Shown here piece by piece: positions 1-8,592 of a DNA stretch of 64,000 bases. This DNA comes from JBALVT01 sp036960305 (GTDB taxonomy: Bacteria; Pseudomonadota; Gammaproteobacteria; Pseudomonadales; Halieaceae): NCBI GenBank assembly GCA_036960305.1, contig JBALWA010000019.1, forward strand, positions 8,758 through 72,757, in the 5' to 3' direction. Position numbers and translations under genes: made by a program. The stretch's first letter is position 1. Every line of letters begins with the position of its first letter. The notes under the pieces are model-generated. The model worked only from the letters and a program-made list of their open reading frames with translations. It searched no databases and was not told the origin of the DNA.

Positions 1-641
1 ACGGCGGAGCCGACACCCCCTGAAGCACCGGTGACCAATACTCGGTCGCCTGCTGCAACCCCAGCACGATGCACCATATTTTCAGCCGTACCGTAGGCAC
101 AGGGAAGTGTCGCCAGTTCAACATCGCTCCAGTCACTATCAACCGGGAATACTTCATCCGCCGGGACTTTAACAAATTGTGCAAAAGCCCCATCAAAATC
201 TGAGGCCATCCAGATATTCTCGAATGAGTCAAAGCCATCGGGGCGCATACAGGCGCGAACCAGAACACGCTTCCCGATTGAGGCCATATCGCCACCGTCT
301 CCGACCTCTACGATACGACCGCAACAGTCGGTTCCCTGAATGAACGGAAATGGGGTCGCGTCATTCCATCCACCATCGGGCTTGTCACTGGCATCACTGT
401 GCTGTTCCGCTACGCCGTCTTCTGTACTGGTGGTCACGGTGGACGAGTACCAGCCAACCCGTGTATTAATTTCAGTATTATTGACGCCGGCGGCAAGGAC
501 CTGAAGTAAAACCTCGGATGTACCTGCCCGGGGAACCGGAACCTGGCGGTAAGCCAACTTTTCGTAACCGCCATTCCCCGTGGTTACAACCGCCCACATG
601 GTCCGATCGCAATTTACGATGTCAAATCTGTCCTGCGGCAT
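1..641 (-). CDS. Zinc-type MDR alcohol dehydrogenase/quinone reductase, 3' part cut off by window edge
   Basis: Reading the reverse strand gives an N-terminal GroES-like half with VPVPRAGTSEVLLQV, then AAGVNNTEIN and a GTDCCGRIVEVGDGG segment, and finally the Rossmann entry GDRVLVTGASGGVGSAV next to the left edge. This order is that of the medium-chain dehydrogenase/reductase family, which uses NAD(P)H to interconvert alcohols and carbonyls. The catalytic C-terminal half lies outside the window. In-frame ATGs occur at 665, 641 and 599. The one at 599 begins MWAVVTTGNGGYEKL, a classic MDR start, while 641 has a purine-rich stretch upstream; I chose 641 and consider 599 equally possible. The substrate cannot be told. 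It is divergent from the PQQ module, so a shared regulatory region is possible. Confidence 0.85.
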   Translation of the reverse strand, partial: MPQDRFDIVNCDRTMWAVVTTGNGGYEKLAYRQVPVPRAGTSEVLLQVLAAGVNNTEINTRVGWYSSTVTTSTEDGVAEQHSDASDKPDGGWNDATPFPFIQGTDCCGRIVEVGDGGDMASIGKRVLVRACMRPDGFDSFENIWMASDFDGAFAQFVKVPADEVFPVDSDWSDVELATLPCAYGTAENMVHRAGVAAGDRVLVTGASGGVGSA

Positions 642-786
642 ATCATCAACTTCTATTTCCAACATTCAGAATATCAGTTAACCACTTAAGCTTGCCAAAA
701 ATCTACCATCCCGAACCTCTTGTTTACTGCTCCAGTTTTGAGTGAACTTGGCGTACTATGAAGCCTCTATTTTGGGAGAGTGACGC

Positions 787-2547
787 ATGAAGCCTCACAT
801 GATGCTAGTTGCCCTGTTAGTTTTGGCACCGACCAGCCACGGCGCCAGCGTGATTATCAAGAATTTGCAGGGTGACCCCCTGCCTCAGGTCATGGTCACC
901 CGCACGCCATTGGTCGCACCACCGGCCGACCTTTCCGACGATGGCTACACACCTGACGGTGTAACTAATACCGCCGCCGCGGTGGTCACGCGCTTTAGCG
1001 ACAGTAGCGGCGAAGTCAGCTTCGCCGAGCCCGAGGGTGCCGTGGGCTATCGAATCAGGGCACAGGGCTATGTCGACGCCCAGCTCGACGCCTTACCCGA
1101 CGAATTGGTTTTGCAGGCAATGACAGAGCAGCAGCACATCGCTTCCTACCCGTCCAATGTGTGGTTATCACAACTGACGTTTGGTGGCGACGAGAAATTG
1201 AAAAAAACCTTTCTTCTCAACTGTGCCTTTTGTCACCAGCAGGCATCGCCCTTTATGCGCAACGAACGAACCCAGGAACAATGGGTCAGCGTGATAGAAC
1301 GCATGAACACTTACGGTGCGCGTCTCCCCGACGACGACCACGCCCGGGTTGCCCATCTACTGCAGAAAGAATATCGAGAGCTCCGGGAAAACCCTGCACA
1401 AGTGCCCCAACCCAAGTCCTGGGAACCGCACCTGTCATCTATCGAGATGACCGAGTGGCCAATCGGTGATGGCTTTTCGCAGATGCACGATTTCCTGCTT
1501 CACCCCAACGGCTATATCTACATTGGCGACAACCTGTTTGACCGCCTCTATGAACTTGACCCAAAGACGGGCGAGTACACTGTGTACAAAGTTCCCCATG
1601 CCGAAGACGCCACCCTGGGCGGAATCATGGGCAATCGCTTCAAGGTTTTCCCCAAAATGTACAACTACCTGGGGGTGCATTCTTTTTCCTACTCGAAAAA
1701 AGACGGCAACATTTTCATTACCCCATCGATGCAACAGGCCTTGCTGGAGTTCGACGTCAAGACCAAACAGTTCATCTCCCACGAAATGCCCGGCGGCTAC
1801 TATCCACACACCATTCGCACCGACGAGAAGGATCGAATCTGGTTCACCCTGGCCCTGTCTTCCCAGGTTGCAATGTTCGATCGCGAGAAACAATCCTTCA
1901 CTCTCTACGACCTACCCGCGCGCGGGGTACTCGAATGGCTCATCCTGAAAACGCTACCAGTGATGTTCAGCTTTGATCCCGAAAACCGGCCTACACCCTC
2001 GGCGGACAGGGAGTCCACCGGCCTGCCTATGCCCTACGGTATCGATATTGCCCCCGACGGCATGATCTGGGTGGCTCGCCTTTATGCCAACGATCTGGCC
2101 AGGATCGACCCGGATAGTGGTGAAATCGAAATGATCGACTTCCCCTATGAGGGCCCACGTCGTTTACGCATCGATGCTAATGGCAATCTATGGATCGTGG
2201 CTTTCCAGGATTCGCTGCTGGTGAAGTACGAACCCCGTAGCAAGCGTTTCAGCCACTACGAACTACCGGTGGTGAACGAAGTACCCTATGCCCTGAATGT
2301 GGATCGACAGCGCGGTGTTGTCTGGGTCAACGGCAACCAGTCCGATACCATTCTCAGCTTCGATATTGCTACAGAAAACTGGAAGGTTTACCCAATGCCT
2401 CGCCAACGTTTTTTCACCCGCGACATTGAGGTCTCCGAAGAAGACGGCGCGGTCTATACCACGAACTCCCACTTTCCAACCTGGCAGTCCGAGGGCGGCA
2501 TACCCACGCTGCTGCGAATAACGCCTGTCACTGAGCAGAAAAACTAA
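787..2547 (+). CDS. Exported mono-haem cytochrome c / Vgb-like beta-propeller protein with N-terminal regulatory-type domain
   Basis: The 586-residue product starts with a signal peptide (cut near HGA-S, residue 20). A carboxypeptidase-regulatory-like (Ig-fold) segment follows, with IIKNLQGDPLPQVMVTR near 23-39. A single covalent haem motif CAFCH lies at 146-150. From about residue 215 there is an SMP-30/NHL/streptogramin-lyase (Vgb)-type propeller with repeats such as DRLYELDPKTGEYTVY and DGMIWVARLYANDLARIDP. It should be periplasmic. No lyase activity should be assumed; the haem suggests electron transfer or sensing. A good ribosome site (GGGAGAG, 774-780) sits 6 nt before ATG. The next gene begins 2 nt after the stop, so the three propeller genes are almost certainly co-transcribed. 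The substrate is unknown. Confidence 0.85.
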   Translation: MKPHMMLVALLVLAPTSHGASVIIKNLQGDPLPQVMVTRTPLVAPPADLSDDGYTPDGVTNTAAAVVTRFSDSSGEVSFAEPEGAVGYRIRAQGYVDAQLDALPDELVLQAMTEQQHIASYPSNVWLSQLTFGGDEKLKKTFLLNCAFCHQQASPFMRNERTQEQWVSVIERMNTYGARLPDDDHARVAHLLQKEYRELRENPAQVPQPKSWEPHLSSIEMTEWPIGDGFSQMHDFLLHPNGYIYIGDNLFDRLYELDPKTGEYTVYKVPHAEDATLGGIMGNRFKVFPKMYNYLGVHSFSYSKKDGNIFITPSMQQALLEFDVKTKQFISHEMPGGYYPHTIRTDEKDRIWFTLALSSQVAMFDREKQSFTLYDLPARGVLEWLILKTLPVMFSFDPENRPTPSADRESTGLPMPYGIDIAPDGMIWVARLYANDLARIDPDSGEIEMIDFPYEGPRRLRIDANGNLWIVAFQDSLLVKYEPRSKRFSHYELPVVNEVPYALNVDRQRGVVWVNGNQSDTILSFDIATENWKVYPMPRQRFFTRDIEVSEEDGAVYTTNSHFPTWQSEGGIPTLLRITPVTEQKN

Positions 2548-2549
2548 TA

Positions 2550-4451
2550 GTGCTCAGAATATTGACAGTGGCGTTGCTGAGTTTCAGTGGCGCCGCCTGG
2601 ACTTCAGACTGGCTCCACTACGGCGGTGACCAGGGCGGCCAGCACTACTCCAGCCTGATCCAGATAAATCGTGACAATGTTGCCGACCTGGAAACCGCCT
2701 GGGTGTTTCGCAGTGGCGATGTAGAACGCTACGGCGCGGAGATGGCAAAAACCTCCACCCAGAGCACGCCCATTGTGCTTCCGGACAGTGCGGGCGAGTC
2801 GCTGGTTTATTGCACGCCCTTTAATCGGGTGATCGCGCTGGACCCAGGCAGCGGTGCGAAGCGCTGGGAATTTGACCCGGACATTGACCGCCGTGGTGAC
2901 AGGCCCTTCCGCTGCCGCGGCGTCAGCTACTTTGAGGAGACTCGCGTAGCTGAGAACCAGGCCTGTCGCCACCGCCTTTTCCTCGGCACCCACGATCGCC
3001 AGCTGTGGGCCATTGATGCAATCGATGGCAAGCCCTGTGTTGATTTCGGCAAGGACGGTGCCATACGGCTATATGGCGAAGAAGGCTATGTGCCGGGTGA
3101 CGTCAGTAACTCCTCGGCACCGGTTGTAGCCAAAGGTATCGTGGTAGTCGGTTCAACCGTCATAGATTTTGCCCGTGCGAAAACGCCGCGGGGTACTGTC
3201 AGGGCCTTCAGCAGTCTCGATGGCAGTCCGCTGTGGCAATTCGACCCCCTGCAGGGCAATCCGCAAAGCGGCAGCGCCAACGTCTGGGCACCTATGTCAG
3301 TGGACGAAAAACACGGCCTGCTGTACCTGCCCACTAGCGCAGCATCACCAGACTATTACGGCGCAGAGCGGCCCGGCAATGGCCTCTATGCCAATAGTGT
3401 CGTCGCACTGGATCTTTACCGCGGAGAAGTACGCTGGCACTTTCAGCATGTGCGCCACGACTTGTGGGACTACGACACACCCGCCCAGCCGATCCTGTTC
3501 CAGTGGAACCGGGACGGTGAAAGCATTCCGGCGCTGGCTCAACTCACCAAGCAGGGTTTTGTTTTCGTGTTTAATCGCCTTAACGGCGAACCTCTCTGGG
3601 AGATCACCGAACAGCCAGTGCCACCTTCCCAGATAACCGGCGAAAAAACTGCGCAGACGCAGCCCAAGCCAATCGCACCGCCAGCCCTGCTGGACCCGTT
3701 TCTCATGCCCGAGGATGCCTGGGGGCTTACCCCCTGGGACAGAGGGGATTGCCGAGATCAATTGAGTTCATTGCACAATCTGGGGCTGTTCACACCCATC
3801 AGCGAAGAGCTCACGATGATGTATCCAGGCAGCCTGGGTGGTCCTAACTGGGGCGGCGGTGCGCTAATGGGTGACAGCGGCATATTGCTTACCAATATCA
3901 ACAATGTCGCCTTTACGGGTCGCCTGATTCCGACCCCTGAAAGCGTGGATGGCAAGGACCAGAAGCAGGACCATCCCGCTGCGGGACACCGTATGCGAGT
4001 CACCATGGCTGGCACACCCTACGATATCGAAATTGGCAGCCTGCAATCGCCGCTAGGCATCCCCTGTAACCCGCCTCCCTGGGGCAAATTGGTAGCCGTT
4101 GACCTGCTCCGCGGCACGATTGCGTGGGAGAGGGCCCTGGGCTCCGTACATAGCATGGGACCGGTCACCGCGCCCTTTCATATCGAGTGGGGCACGCCGA
4201 ACCTCGGTGGTGGTATCGGCACAGCCGGAGGCCTGTTCTTTATCGGCTCTACCATGGATAAGCAAATTCGCGCCTTTGACAGCAGTACTGGCGACACGCT
4301 ATGGCAGTCGACATTGGCAATGGATGCCACCGCCACACCCATGACCTACCAATACCAGGGACGCCAGTACGTGGTTATTAATGCCGGCGGACATCATATG
4401 TTTCAACGTGGCACCGGCGACTACTTGTACGCTTTTGCGCTGCCCAAATAG
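2550..4451 (+). CDS. PQQ-dependent dehydrogenase, glucose/quinate/shikimate dehydrogenase type without membrane anchor
   Basis: The product is 633 residues and begins at GTG immediately after the preceding stop. A short signal peptide is followed by DWLHYGGDQGGQHYSSL and NRDNVADLETAW, the usual entry to a PQQ eight-bladed propeller. Other landmarks of the membrane glucose-dehydrogenase family are PFRCRGVSYF, RLFLGTHDRQLWAIDA, ANVWAPMSVDE, HDLWDYDTPAQP and TKQGFVFVFNRLNGEPLW. The five-helix quinone-binding N-terminus of canonical mGDH is missing and there is no CxxCH, so electrons must leave through a partner. The haem proteins encoded on either side are the obvious candidates. It oxidises an alcohol or sugar in the periplasm; the substrate is not predictable. 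Confidence 0.9.
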   Translation: MLRILTVALLSFSGAAWTSDWLHYGGDQGGQHYSSLIQINRDNVADLETAWVFRSGDVERYGAEMAKTSTQSTPIVLPDSAGESLVYCTPFNRVIALDPGSGAKRWEFDPDIDRRGDRPFRCRGVSYFEETRVAENQACRHRLFLGTHDRQLWAIDAIDGKPCVDFGKDGAIRLYGEEGYVPGDVSNSSAPVVAKGIVVVGSTVIDFARAKTPRGTVRAFSSLDGSPLWQFDPLQGNPQSGSANVWAPMSVDEKHGLLYLPTSAASPDYYGAERPGNGLYANSVVALDLYRGEVRWHFQHVRHDLWDYDTPAQPILFQWNRDGESIPALAQLTKQGFVFVFNRLNGEPLWEITEQPVPPSQITGEKTAQTQPKPIAPPALLDPFLMPEDAWGLTPWDRGDCRDQLSSLHNLGLFTPISEELTMMYPGSLGGPNWGGGALMGDSGILLTNINNVAFTGRLIPTPESVDGKDQKQDHPAAGHRMRVTMAGTPYDIEIGSLQSPLGIPCNPPPWGKLVAVDLLRGTIAWERALGSVHSMGPVTAPFHIEWGTPNLGGGIGTAGGLFFIGSTMDKQIRAFDSSTGDTLWQSTLAMDATATPMTYQYQGRQYVVINAGGHHMFQRGTGDYLYAFALPK

Positions 4452-4454
4452 AGA

Positions 4455-6470
4455 ATGGTCGCATCCATGAAAAAGCTGTTACTCGCTACCACCGTCTTGC
4501 TCTCAGGCCTACTACTGGCGGGCGCTGTTAGTCTGCTGCTTATGGAGAGTCCGGGGAAAACACTGGAGAGCCTGGCCCTGCGTCACGCTGACAAGTTACC
4601 CCTGGCCTATATTGGTGAAGTGCTTTTCGACCGCCACTGCGCCAGTTGCCACGACAATCCGGCCACGCACTCCCCCACTCGCGAGGCCTTAACCGGGTTC
4701 TCCAAAGAAACAATCATGGTGGCGCTGGAGTTCGGCAAGATGCAGCTCATGGCAAATCATTTAAGCAGGCAGGAAAAAGGCTTGATTGCCATCTACCTGG
4801 CAGGGCAGGCACCCGCACCGGAGTGGATTGCAGACCATAGCTGCAGCGACGAAGCAAAGGACAGCACCACACCCTACATTGGAAATTGGGGAATGGGCGG
4901 CCACAACCAGCGTCATATGCCGAACCAGCTAGCCGGCATAAACAAGGACAATGTTGCCAGCCTGGAGCTCGCCTGGAGCCTGGCTTTCCCTCAGGTCAGT
5001 GACATGCGTTCACAACCTGCGATAGTAGGCGATACGCTTTTTTTTGGAGACAAGACCGGCAAGCTCTACGCCATCGACAGACACACGGGCTGCATTCGAC
5101 AACATGTTGAATTACTCAGTGGAATCCGCTCCGCCATCACCGTAGTTCCTCGTCCCGGTCTCAGCTCTGTGCTGGTATTTGCAGACTCCCTGGCAACGGT
5201 TTACGCGCTCGACGCCGGTAGCCTGGAAACGCTCTGGCAAGCTCCTACTCAACTGTTTGATACCTCTGTAATCACCGGATCCATCAGCTATTACGAGAAC
5301 CAGCTGTTCGTCCCGATATCATCCTATGAAGTCGCGGTCACTGGCAGTCCAGGTTATATCTGTTGCAAATCTCACGGTGGAGTTATTGCCCTGGATGCTG
5401 CCGACGGCGAGCGCCTGTGGACCTGGCACGCCACTGAAGAGGCCTCCCTCCAGGGCAAGAACAGTGCCGGCGACCCCCGGTATGGGCCAAGCGGTGTCAG
5501 CGTATGGAGCACGCCAACCATTGATCCAAAGCGGCGCCGTATCTACATCGGCACGGGTGAAAACCTGTCGCACCCGGACACTGATACTTCCGACGCCGTG
5601 ATTGCCCTGGATATGGACAACGGCGAATTGGTCTGGCAGTTTCAGGCCACCCAGGCAGACGTTTGGAACGCCGCCTGTCTCAACGGCGGTGCCAACTGCC
5701 CGACGGACCCAGGTGGGGATTTTGATTTCGGGGCATCGGTCATTCTCGCACAATTGCCCAATGGCGAAGATCTGTTGCTGGCGGGGCAAAAGTCCGGCGA
5801 CGTGTACGCACTCGATCCAAGCACCACCGGTCGCGATGGCAAAGTGCTGTGGCATACCCGCGTCAGCAATGCCGGCATTGGTCCAGACTTGCATCGCACC
5901 ACTACCAACGGCGGGGTGCACTGGGGTATGTCGGTATCGGGACAACAGCTGCTGGTCGCCGCGGCTGACCCTGAACGCGACCGGCCAGGCTACACGCCGC
6001 AGCCCGGGCTGCAAGCACTCAACCTGGCCGATGGTAGCCAACTCTGGCACCAACCGGTTGAGCGCGGATGCCACATAGCAGAGGAAAACAAACCGCTTGT
6101 GGGCCTACAAAACATGAACTCAAGCAAAAAAATCGACCTTCAGACCCAGTATGCCTGTTCTTTCTACTACGGCCTCTCCGCAGCGGTCACCAGTACCGAC
6201 GAACTGGTCTTCAGTGGTGGCCTTGATGGCAGGGTTCGTGCCTACGATATCGCTAGCGGTAATGTGCTCTGGCAGACCGATACTGCCCGGGCTTTTACAG
6301 CGAGCAATGGTATCGAGGGTCACGGCGGTGCCATTGATGTCAGTGGACAGGTGCTCGCCGACGGTTGGCTCTATGTGCAGTCGGGCTACTCGATGTTCGG
6401 GCAATTGCCGGGCAATATGTTGCTGGCTTTCAAGGTATCCAGTGATGGTCTGGAAGACAGCCTCAACTAG
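4455..6470 (+). CDS. Cytochrome c-PQQ fusion dehydrogenase, polyvinyl-alcohol-dehydrogenase-like
   Basis: The product has 671 residues. An N-terminal signal or anchor helix (about 6-30) precedes a mono-haem domain with CASCH at 62-66 and a likely distal Met in the QLMANHLS region. From about residue 140 there is a PQQ propeller (IGNWGMGGHNQRHMPNQL, LYAIDRHTGCIRQ, WSTPTIDPKRRRIYIGTG, GGVHWGMSVSG). This haem-then-PQQ order is that of polyvinyl alcohol dehydrogenase (cytochrome), EC 1.1.2.6, which acts on secondary alcohols of polymers. Membership of that family is well supported, but activity on PVA is not. It starts 3 nt after the upstream stop; an alternative ATG lies 4 codons downstream (MKKLLL). 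No polymer-cleavage partner gene such as oph is visible. Confidence 0.85.
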   Translation: MVASMKKLLLATTVLLSGLLLAGAVSLLLMESPGKTLESLALRHADKLPLAYIGEVLFDRHCASCHDNPATHSPTREALTGFSKETIMVALEFGKMQLMANHLSRQEKGLIAIYLAGQAPAPEWIADHSCSDEAKDSTTPYIGNWGMGGHNQRHMPNQLAGINKDNVASLELAWSLAFPQVSDMRSQPAIVGDTLFFGDKTGKLYAIDRHTGCIRQHVELLSGIRSAITVVPRPGLSSVLVFADSLATVYALDAGSLETLWQAPTQLFDTSVITGSISYYENQLFVPISSYEVAVTGSPGYICCKSHGGVIALDAADGERLWTWHATEEASLQGKNSAGDPRYGPSGVSVWSTPTIDPKRRRIYIGTGENLSHPDTDTSDAVIALDMDNGELVWQFQATQADVWNAACLNGGANCPTDPGGDFDFGASVILAQLPNGEDLLLAGQKSGDVYALDPSTTGRDGKVLWHTRVSNAGIGPDLHRTTTNGGVHWGMSVSGQQLLVAAADPERDRPGYTPQPGLQALNLADGSQLWHQPVERGCHIAEENKPLVGLQNMNSSKKIDLQTQYACSFYYGLSAAVTSTDELVFSGGLDGRVRAYDIASGNVLWQTDTARAFTASNGIEGHGGAIDVSGQVLADGWLYVQSGYSMFGQLPGNMLLAFKVSSDGLEDSLN

Positions 6471-6486
6471 ACGTTGAAAAACGTCT
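6469..6486 (+). terminator. Short hairpin after the PQQ operon
   Basis: AGACGTT and AACGTCT form a 7-bp stem with a GAAA tetraloop, overlapping the last gene's stop codon. No U-tract follows, so this is a weak or factor-assisted 3' end. Confidence 0.35.
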
Positions 6487-6616
6487 CTATCTGCTAATTG
6501 GCATTTAGAGATGAAATATTTGGAAAGCTCTCCCAATTTTCAAATTCGCCTGTAATTACAGCACTTTTAGCTATCTGCCAATTTATTAATAACTAGTAGA
6601 TAAAGAGAGCAGAGCG

Positions 6617-6649
6617 CTAAGTACTAACTTTTTCAAAATTAGTACTTAG
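6617..6649. repeat. Perfect 11-bp inverted repeat, 11-nt spacer
   Basis: CTAAGTACTAA (6617-6627) is repeated in inverse as TTAGTACTTAG (6639-6649). It lies 10 bp before the start of the Fic fragment at 6660. It could be a dimeric regulator's operator or a leftover mobile-element end. The U-tract needed for a terminator is absent. Confidence 0.6.
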
Positions 6650-6659
6650 ATCAATACCT

Positions 6660-6845
6660 ATGAAAATCCCAGAATCACCCCCGGTCCTTCATGAGAAGCT
6701 GCAAACCATAACAGAAATCGAAGATTCTGAAATATTGACTAACTGGTTGAGCCTGATAATCAATCCGAATATCAAACCATGTGACCCCAAGGGACGGTAC
6801 CTACATTGGGAAAAATTAAAACATCTGGTTCCATAAGGTCTGACG
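6660..6845 (+). pseudogene. Remnant: N-terminus of a Fic-family protein
   Basis: ATG at 6660 opens a 58-residue frame (MKIPESPPVLHEKL, then KGRYLHWEKLKHLVP) closed by TAA at 6834-6836. The RYLHW-(D/E)-KL-x-HL motif followed by a PPxGLT-like stretch is how one subgroup of Fic proteins begins. After the stop, the same frame continues G-L-T, as expected if the TAA replaced a sense codon. Similarity ends there, at the junction with an AraC fragment. The catalytic Fic core is absent, so no activity is expected. Assignment rests on motif memory only. Confidence 0.5.
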
Positions 6846-6996
6846 ACGTACACTCTCCGTTGAGAAAATAGCCTACAAATTGGGATACAACAATCCTGGT
6901 GATTTTACCCGCGCTTTCAGGCGCTGGACGGGGGATACTCCTACAGGATTCAAGAACGTTGTCGATATGCGCCGACAGGCCGCCTACCAGGCTTAA
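6844..6996 (+). pseudogene. Remnant: C-terminal HTH of an AraC-family regulator
   Basis: This frame encodes 50 residues: RRTLSVEKIAYKLGYNN, then PGDFTRAFRRWTGDTPTGF and a short tail ending QAAYQA-stop. That is the second helix-turn-helix of AraC/XylS regulators (IAxxLGYxxxxxFxRAFRRWTGxTPxxFR). There is no in-frame start, since TGA directly precedes the first Arg codon, and the effector domain and first HTH are missing. It is a relic, abutting the Fic relic in another frame. Confidence 0.75.
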
Positions 6997-7066
6997 TAGG
7001 CCAGTAAATCAATGATTAAAGTGAGCCCCCACACCAGCGCCTGGTCTTCCGGTCCCTGAGGGGCCC

Positions 7067-8005
7067 CTAAAATACGAAGGCCATCCAGGTAGACACCCAC
7101 TGCAGTACCTTGGCCAGCACATTGATCGGGTTGCCCTCATCTGTGAACACGGTAACCGACGCCAGCTTGCCCGGTTGCCGCAACTCCTGGGGGGCATCAT
7201 CCGGAAAGCTTATCTTTACCGGGTAGACGTTCTGGGCATTGGACACTGCTTGTGCCGGTGAGTTGGCAGCCTCGATGGTGATCTGGCCCTGGATAACGCC
7301 CTCCAATTCGCGCTCGACTTGCGCCGAGAATATCTCTCCCGGTGCTGCATTAAAGGTCACGGTCACGGGCTTGCCTGGTTCGATCAGCGGCAGGCCGTTC
7401 TGCTTGAAAATCGCAGTGATCCAGATATTAGAAGTGTCTATAAAGGACATGGTGGCAGTCAGCGAGCTGACCCGCTGCCCGGGGCGCAGGGCGGTAATGG
7501 CAATCAGGCCGTCGGCCGGCGCGGTGACCACCGTGTTGCCCAGGTTGTAGCGTGCCGTTTCCAGTTGCGCCTTGGCCTGGTCAAACTGCGCCTGCTTTTT
7601 GTCTACCGAAATGCGAGAAGCTGCCCCTTTTTCGACCAGGGTTTTGGCGTCGTTCAGTTCGATCTCAGCCAGCCGGGTTGTTGCCTCCCAGTTATCCACG
7701 GCGTACTGAAAGGGCCGTGGATCGATGCTGAACAGCTTTTGCCCCGCTTTGACCGGCTGTGATTCATCGACGAAGACTTCCTCTACGTCACCTGAAACCA
7801 GCGGGTAGATCTGCTGTGTATAGGCCGCCACCACCCCTTTAACCGAGGCCGGTGTGTAGTACTGTAGAGCGCCCACAACTACCAGGGCAATAGCGAGGGC
7901 AATGGTATAGACGGTGATTTTCCAGCCACGACTCCAGGGTAGCCACTCAAACTTAAAGAAGATGAGCCAGACAATAGCGAAAAATACACCGAGGACGATC
8001 AACAT
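7067..8005 (-). CDS. HlyD-family membrane fusion protein (EmrA/AaeA/YibH type)
   Basis: The 312-residue product has two N-terminal hydrophobic segments (about 1-18 and 29-47). A biotinyl-lipoyl-like half follows (YPLVSGDVEEVFVDESQPVKAGQKLF), then a short coiled coil (residues ~100-150), a second lipoyl half (TVVTAPADGLIAITALRPGQRV) and a beta-barrel domain. This is the periplasmic adaptor layout that links an inner-membrane exporter to the outer membrane. A ribosome site (GGAG) precedes ATG. No transporter partner lies next to it: the left neighbour is the AraC/Fic scar and the right is unrelated, so it is an orphan adaptor or works with a transporter elsewhere. YibH-like proteins usually pair with a DUF3302 gene, which I do not see. 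Confidence 0.85.
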   Translation of the reverse strand: MLIVLGVFFAIVWLIFFKFEWLPWSRGWKITVYTIALAIALVVVGALQYYTPASVKGVVAAYTQQIYPLVSGDVEEVFVDESQPVKAGQKLFSIDPRPFQYAVDNWEATTRLAEIELNDAKTLVEKGAASRISVDKKQAQFDQAKAQLETARYNLGNTVVTAPADGLIAITALRPGQRVSSLTATMSFIDTSNIWITAIFKQNGLPLIEPGKPVTVTFNAAPGEIFSAQVERELEGVIQGQITIEAANSPAQAVSNAQNVYPVKISFPDDAPQELRQPGKLASVTVFTDEGNPINVLAKVLQWVSTWMAFVF

Positions 8006-8218
8006 TATATTTTCTCCAGGAGTTTAGTGGCGATCAGGGGTTCCAGCCTTAGTACAGGGGTAGCTTCTGGTAGTTAAGTTATTAGTATGCCATCTGTGTT
8101 GCTTCCGGCTGCAAGCGCGCTTGACGCGTACTCCTAAGTGTAGCGAAGACCCACCACAAAAACCTGCAACAGCAGGGCTACATAGCTAAGAAACTTTTTC
8201 GCATTGCCCTTCCTTGTT

Positions 8219-8581
8219 CTACTCATAGACTTCCTCCTCAAACTCCACATCCACATTTGCACCCGACTCTACCTCCTCCACAATATAAATAACCGTGGTT
8301 CCCTGGTAAGCGGGCCGATACCAAATGTTGCCACAATAATAGTAAGTGACGCCCGCCCGCAATCGCGTGACAGAGCAACCGTAGGGCAGTGAGGTAAGCC
8401 GCAACCCCCGGTAAACACGCCTGCGTGTACGTCTTCGGACACGCCTTCTCGTACGTCGGCGAGAGCCCGAGACACTACTTGGACTTGCCCGCCTTCCGCG
8501 CCTCGCCGACGCTGTGGACGGAAAGCCAATTGCTCCGATCATTGCGGCAAGAAGTGCTTTTACTAACTGTCGTCGTTGCAT
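8219..8581 (-). CDS. Small Arg-rich exported protein, possible Tat substrate
   Basis: The 120-residue product begins MQRRQLVKALLAAM, resembling a twin-arginine signal (RRxLxK), with a likely cleavage after STASA. A very basic stretch (about residues 27-57, over half Arg) follows. Next is a Tyr-rich segment (LPYGCSVTRLRAGVTYYYC, NIWYRPAY) reminiscent of small YYxxxVYYRP-type periplasmic proteins, and then an acidic tail. The function is unknown. It lies 11 nt downstream of the DUF2092 gene, so the two are probably one transcript. The basic and acidic blocks could pair with each other or bind envelope polyanions. Confidence 0.65.
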   Translation of the reverse strand: MQRRQLVKALLAAMIGAIGFPSTASARRGRRASPSSVSGSRRRTRRRVRRRTRRRVYRGLRLTSLPYGCSVTRLRAGVTYYYCGNIWYRPAYQGTTVIYIVEEVESGANVDVEFEEEVYE

Positions 8582-8592
8582 ATCGCCACTCC

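Noticed and set aside
518..745. Plus-strand 75-residue frame at the left edge
   Set aside because: It lies antisense to the well-supported MDR gene, has no family resemblance and no ribosome site.
5319..6074. Long minus-strand frame inside the haem-PQQ gene
   Set aside because: It mirrors a conserved, motif-rich coding sequence on the other strand; GC-rich third positions create such frames.
4455..6470. Claim that the haem-PQQ protein degrades polyvinyl alcohol
   Set aside because: Family architecture fits, but the companion hydrolase gene is absent and the family includes other alcohols as substrates.
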